Shown in pieces: positions 61,414 to 64,000 of a stretch of DNA of 64,000 nt. The notes under the pieces were generated by a model. The model saw only the letters and a program-made list of their open reading frames with translations. It searched no databases and was not told where the DNA came from. The number at the start of each line of letters is the position of its first letter. Positions within the stretch are counted from its first letter, which is position 1. The position numbers and the translations under genes were made by a program. The stretch comes from Stigonema ocellatum SAG 48.90 = DSM 106950 (GTDB lineage: Bacteria; Cyanobacteriota; Cyanobacteriia; Cyanobacteriales; Nostocaceae), in NCBI GenBank assembly GCA_016903675.1, contig JADQBA010000036.1, positions 1 through 64,000 on the forward strand. The letters run 5' to 3'.

Positions 61414-63267
61414 TCAGGGTGCAGGGGTGTAGGACCAAGTAGCCACAACTCGAAAGCCACAAATCCTGAGTCCACCATCGGATTCGTTCCAGCTGCGACT
61501 CGCACTACGGCAAAGTACAGGATTGAAACTCCAAGAACCACCGCGAAGTACTCGGCGATTATTATCACCGCCAAGTTCCCAAACTGTGCCATTTCTTGGT
61601 GCGCCATCGTAATTTTTGTGCCAAGGGTCAGCACACCATTCCCACACTAGCCCGTGCATATCATACAATCCAAAGGCATTGGCAAGCTGAAAACTGCCTA
61701 CAGGTGTGGTTTCTTTACGATATTTGCCTCTTGGTTCACTAGAGTAATTATCGCTTCCACTACAGTTTGCCATGTCAGTGGTAATTGTTGCGCCAAAATG
61801 GAATGGTGTAGTAGTTCCAGCGCGACAAGCATATTCCCATTCCGCTTCGCTGGGTAAACGATAATTTCGTCCAGTTTTTTGTGACAGCCTTGCGCAAAAT
61901 TCTACAGCTTCGTGCCACGATATATTTTCAACTGGTCGATTTATGCCTTTGAATTTGGATGGATTGGGATTCAGGGATTGTTTAACTGTGGGTAAAGCTG
62001 CTACAGACCTCCACTGTGTTTGAGTTATGGGAAATTTACCCATAAAAAAAGGTTTGACTATGACTTTGTGTTGTGGACGTTCATCAGCATCCCCTTCATT
62101 GTCTGATGAACCCATCATAAAAGTACCACCAGGAATTCCCACCATTTCCAGACTGATTCCGTTACCCAAATCTTCTGCATAAAACTGTGCAGTCCTAATG
62201 TTACGGCTAATTTCTTGACCTCCCGCATCTACTGTCAGTACCTCAAATTCAAAGGAGTGTAAGGCGGGAAATGCTGATGTTATTTTTTCCGGTTGAGTTG
62301 GTAATTTGTCTTGGTGACCCAAAGGTGGTTGTGCAATTGCGATTTTTTGAAGATTTAGGTCTTTGAGAACTTCTACTGCTGATTGATACCTGTCCTTCGG
62401 CAAATGTTTCAGCAACTTATCCAGAATTTGTCCCAATTCGTCGCTAATGCGAACACCTTTTTCCAGTAAATACTCTCGCCATAACCATTGACCGCTCATT
62501 GCATCATAAATACAGTCATGAATCTGTCCAGAAGAATCTCGTCTAGGCAAACATTGAGTTAAAAGACGTACACAAGTTACACCCAAAGAGTATAAATCAC
62601 TGGCTTGATAGGCAAATCCCGCCATTTGCTCAGTTGGTGCATAACCAATTGTATAAATGACTGTAGCAAGTCTTGCTAAACTGGTTTGTGTTATCTGCTT
62701 AGCACCCCCAAAGTCAATTAATACAAGTTTGTTATCTTTTTGGCGACGAATGATATTTTCTGGTTTGATATCCCGATGGATAACGTTATGGGAGTGAATG
62801 AAGTCGAGAACCGGCAATAAATCAGCCAAAAGTTCCCAAATTTTTTGTTCACTAAAAGGTTGCTGTTGAAGTTCTCTTAACAGAGTTTGCCCTTGAATAA
62901 ATTCTTGCACCAGGGTCAAGCACGAACCTTGTTCAAAGTAAGCAAGTAATCTGGGAATTGAAGAGTGATTCTCTCCGAGATCATACAACCGAAAAGCTTC
63001 TTCCTTGAACAATTGAGCCGCTTTAATCCGTTCGGAAGTTCCCCGAACTTGCGGAAAAAATTGTTTGATGACGCAAGGTGCATCTAATCTATCTACGTCT
63101 TCTGCAGCATAAGTTCTACTAAACCCGCCCTCGCCTAATAAACTCAATACGCGGAAGCGGTTTCTCAGAAGGTTGCCAAAGTTGCTTTCTCCGCAACTAA
63201 TGCAAAATCTATTGCCGTCAGAGTTGAAGGGATTTGAGCAATTGGGATTTTGGCATATTTGCATCAT
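61414..63267 (-). CDS. Ser/Thr protein kinase fused to a formylglycine-generating-enzyme-like domain
   Basis: 617 residues. An N-terminal zinc ribbon (CQNPNCSNPF...CISCGE) precedes a Hanks-type kinase (~35-300): glycine loop LGEGGFSRTY, Lys in CVIKQFF, catalytic HRDIKPENII and LIDFGGAKQ in the DFG position. Residues ~370-612 are an FGE/SUMF1-like domain (GIPGGTFMMGSSDNEGDADE; NISWHEAVEFCARLSQ; RLPSEAEWEYACRAGT; VLRGGSWSFNPVLCRSASR). Such cyanobacterial fusions are common and their targets unknown. A second ATG is one codon later. The C-terminal tail borders a repeat. Confidence 0.93.
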   Translation of the reverse strand: MMQICQNPNCSNPFNSDGNRFCISCGESNFGNLLRNRFRVLSLLGEGGFSRTYAAEDVDRLDAPCVIKQFFPQVRGTSERIKAAQLFKEEAFRLYDLGENHSSIPRLLAYFEQGSCLTLVQEFIQGQTLLRELQQQPFSEQKIWELLADLLPVLDFIHSHNVIHRDIKPENIIRRQKDNKLVLIDFGGAKQITQTSLARLATVIYTIGYAPTEQMAGFAYQASDLYSLGVTCVRLLTQCLPRRDSSGQIHDCIYDAMSGQWLWREYLLEKGVRISDELGQILDKLLKHLPKDRYQSAVEVLKDLNLQKIAIAQPPLGHQDKLPTQPEKITSAFPALHSFEFEVLTVDAGGQEISRNIRTAQFYAEDLGNGISLEMVGIPGGTFMMGSSDNEGDADERPQHKVIVKPFFMGKFPITQTQWRSVAALPTVKQSLNPNPSKFKGINRPVENISWHEAVEFCARLSQKTGRNYRLPSEAEWEYACRAGTTTPFHFGATITTDMANCSGSDNYSSEPRGKYRKETTPVGSFQLANAFGLYDMHGLVWEWCADPWHKNYDGAPRNGTVWELGGDNNRRVLRGGSWSFNPVLCRSASRSWNESDGGLRICGFRVVATWSYTPAP

Positions 63268-63927
63268 GACAACTATATCGCACCTTATCCAAAGTTTACT
63301 CCATAAGCGCGAATAAAAAACAGTTGTTGTTTGTTAGTTGTTGGTTGTTGATTGGAAAGATAACAACTAACACCACAACATTGACGAATACAGATGAAAA
63401 AATTGGCGTTGCTGAATACAGGTATGAATTGCCCTCATCCCCATCCCGAATCCCAACTTTCTACAAGGGAGATAAATTCTTTCCCCTCTCCCAACAGGGA
63501 GAGGGTTAGGGTGAGGGTCAATGGTTCGGCAATATTCGACAATCATTCCTCAACTCAGTAACGCCAAAAAATTTAACTTTGCTGAATTTGGGTATGAATC
63601 GTTCTTTGTACCTTTGCGACGATCGCGTGAGCAATTCAAACAGTCAATCAGCAACGCCAAAAATTGGATGTATTTGTTTATCTGTTCTACGAAGTTTATA
63701 AATATGAATATATATGAGCGCACGGATTTCCATTATAATAAAACCATATCCCGAAGCCATTGATTTTGTCAAGCGTATATTTGTACCATTTATCTAGGCT
63801 GTTGACCCCGATAGTACTTCACCATATGTAATTTGCCGCCCATGGTACCGCAACCATAATTTTGGTCATCCCCCTCATCCCCCTCATCCCCCTCATCCCC
63901 CTCATCCCCCTCATCCCTTGTCGAACA
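63268..63927. other. 660-bp terminal spacer, repeats only
   Basis: It holds GTTGTTG/TTGTTGG heptamers at 63320-63352, two related stretches (GCTGAATACAGGTATGAATT at 63411 and GCTGAATTTGGGTATGAATC at 63582), and a hairpin CCCTCTCCC-AACA-GGGAGAGGG (63484-63505). A tandem CATCCCCCT array runs from 63868 to 63916. No convincing gene. Confidence 0.7.
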
Positions 63928-63999
63928 TTAGGACGCTTTATCCTGTCCGGAAGCGCGAATTAATTCAGCCACAAAGGCGACGATAGCAGATCCTAAAAT
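63928..63999 (-). CDS. C-terminal end of an unidentified gene
   Basis: An open frame enters from the right edge and ends in TAA, with residues ILGSAIVAFVAELIRASGQD and a short tail. A hydrophobic stretch followed by a polar end suggests a membrane or amphipathic C-terminus. It is too short to identify, and a chance frame cannot be excluded. Confidence 0.35.
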   Translation of the reverse strand: MLGSAIVAFVAELIRASGQDKAS

Positions 64000-64000
64000 C

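Noticed and set aside
1..64000. tRNA or rRNA genes
   Set aside because: I looked for T-loop sequences such as GGTTCGAATCC with matching acceptor stems and found none. A missed one is possible without a covariance scan.

Overview
The window is chromosomal DNA of a cyanobacterium, most likely a filamentous member of the Nostocales. The evidence is a 3' fragment of photosystem II psbD, a Tab2-type photosystem factor, a Ycf23-family protein, a phytyl-phosphate-kinase-like protein, an SLH iron-uptake-type porin, many GCGATCGC (HIP1) octamers, and an extreme load of heptanucleotide tandem repeats (STRRs) and small palindromes, typical of that group. The genus cannot be settled from sequence alone.

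Layout. 0-7.4 kb: end of psbD, a candidate structured RNA with a 23-codon micro-ORF, a pterin dehydratase, a large porin, then rrf2-cysK-dnaJ-like and a two-domain 6-pyruvoyl-tetrahydropterin-synthase-like gene. 7.5-13.4 kb: a methyltransferase, a DUF3352-type protein and an M1 aminopeptidase with HEAT repeats. 13.4-26.9 kb: an exopolysaccharide cluster with glycosyltransferases of the GT4 and GT2 types, a Wzz/Wzc-type tyrosine autokinase, an O-antigen ligase/polymerase, an acyltransferase and a methyltransferase, preceded by a vestige of another glycosyltransferase. Two copies of a MITE-like element lie at 13.4 and 24.3 kb. 26.9-33.0 kb is accessory DNA: hypothetical genes, a VapBC-type pair, a deleted fragment of the 26-kb methyltransferase, a tiny ribbon-helix-helix-like ORF and a lone TnpB element. 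The TnpB lacks the usual RuvC glutamate, and its right end is fused to the 3' end of a subtilisin gene.

33.5-44.6 kb: a secreted small protein, a DUF92 membrane protein, a parvulin-type isomerase overlapping a peptidase-like-domain ABC exporter, a lipase, an Ala/Lys-rich protein, a VOC protein, a TPR protein, a fatty acid desaturase and rsmE. 44.6-54.4 kb: a ClC-CBS-USP transporter, a TldE/PmbA protein, Tab2, Ycf23, the divergent hopanoid-modification pair hpnK/hpnI, and a peroxiredoxin-glutaredoxin fusion. 54.9-64 kb: a 1,422-residue CheB-CheR-PAS-histidine kinase-receiver hybrid, a TPR protein, a solute-binding protein with a repeat-encoded tail, rplT, rpmI and a Ser/Thr kinase-FGE fusion, then repeats and the tail of one more gene.

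The most distinctive theme is that repeats reshape genes. STRRs supply stops, starts, ribosome sites, an internal insertion and a 48-residue protein tail, and small palindromes are nested inside other palindromes. All identifications come from reading translations and motifs; no database search was possible.
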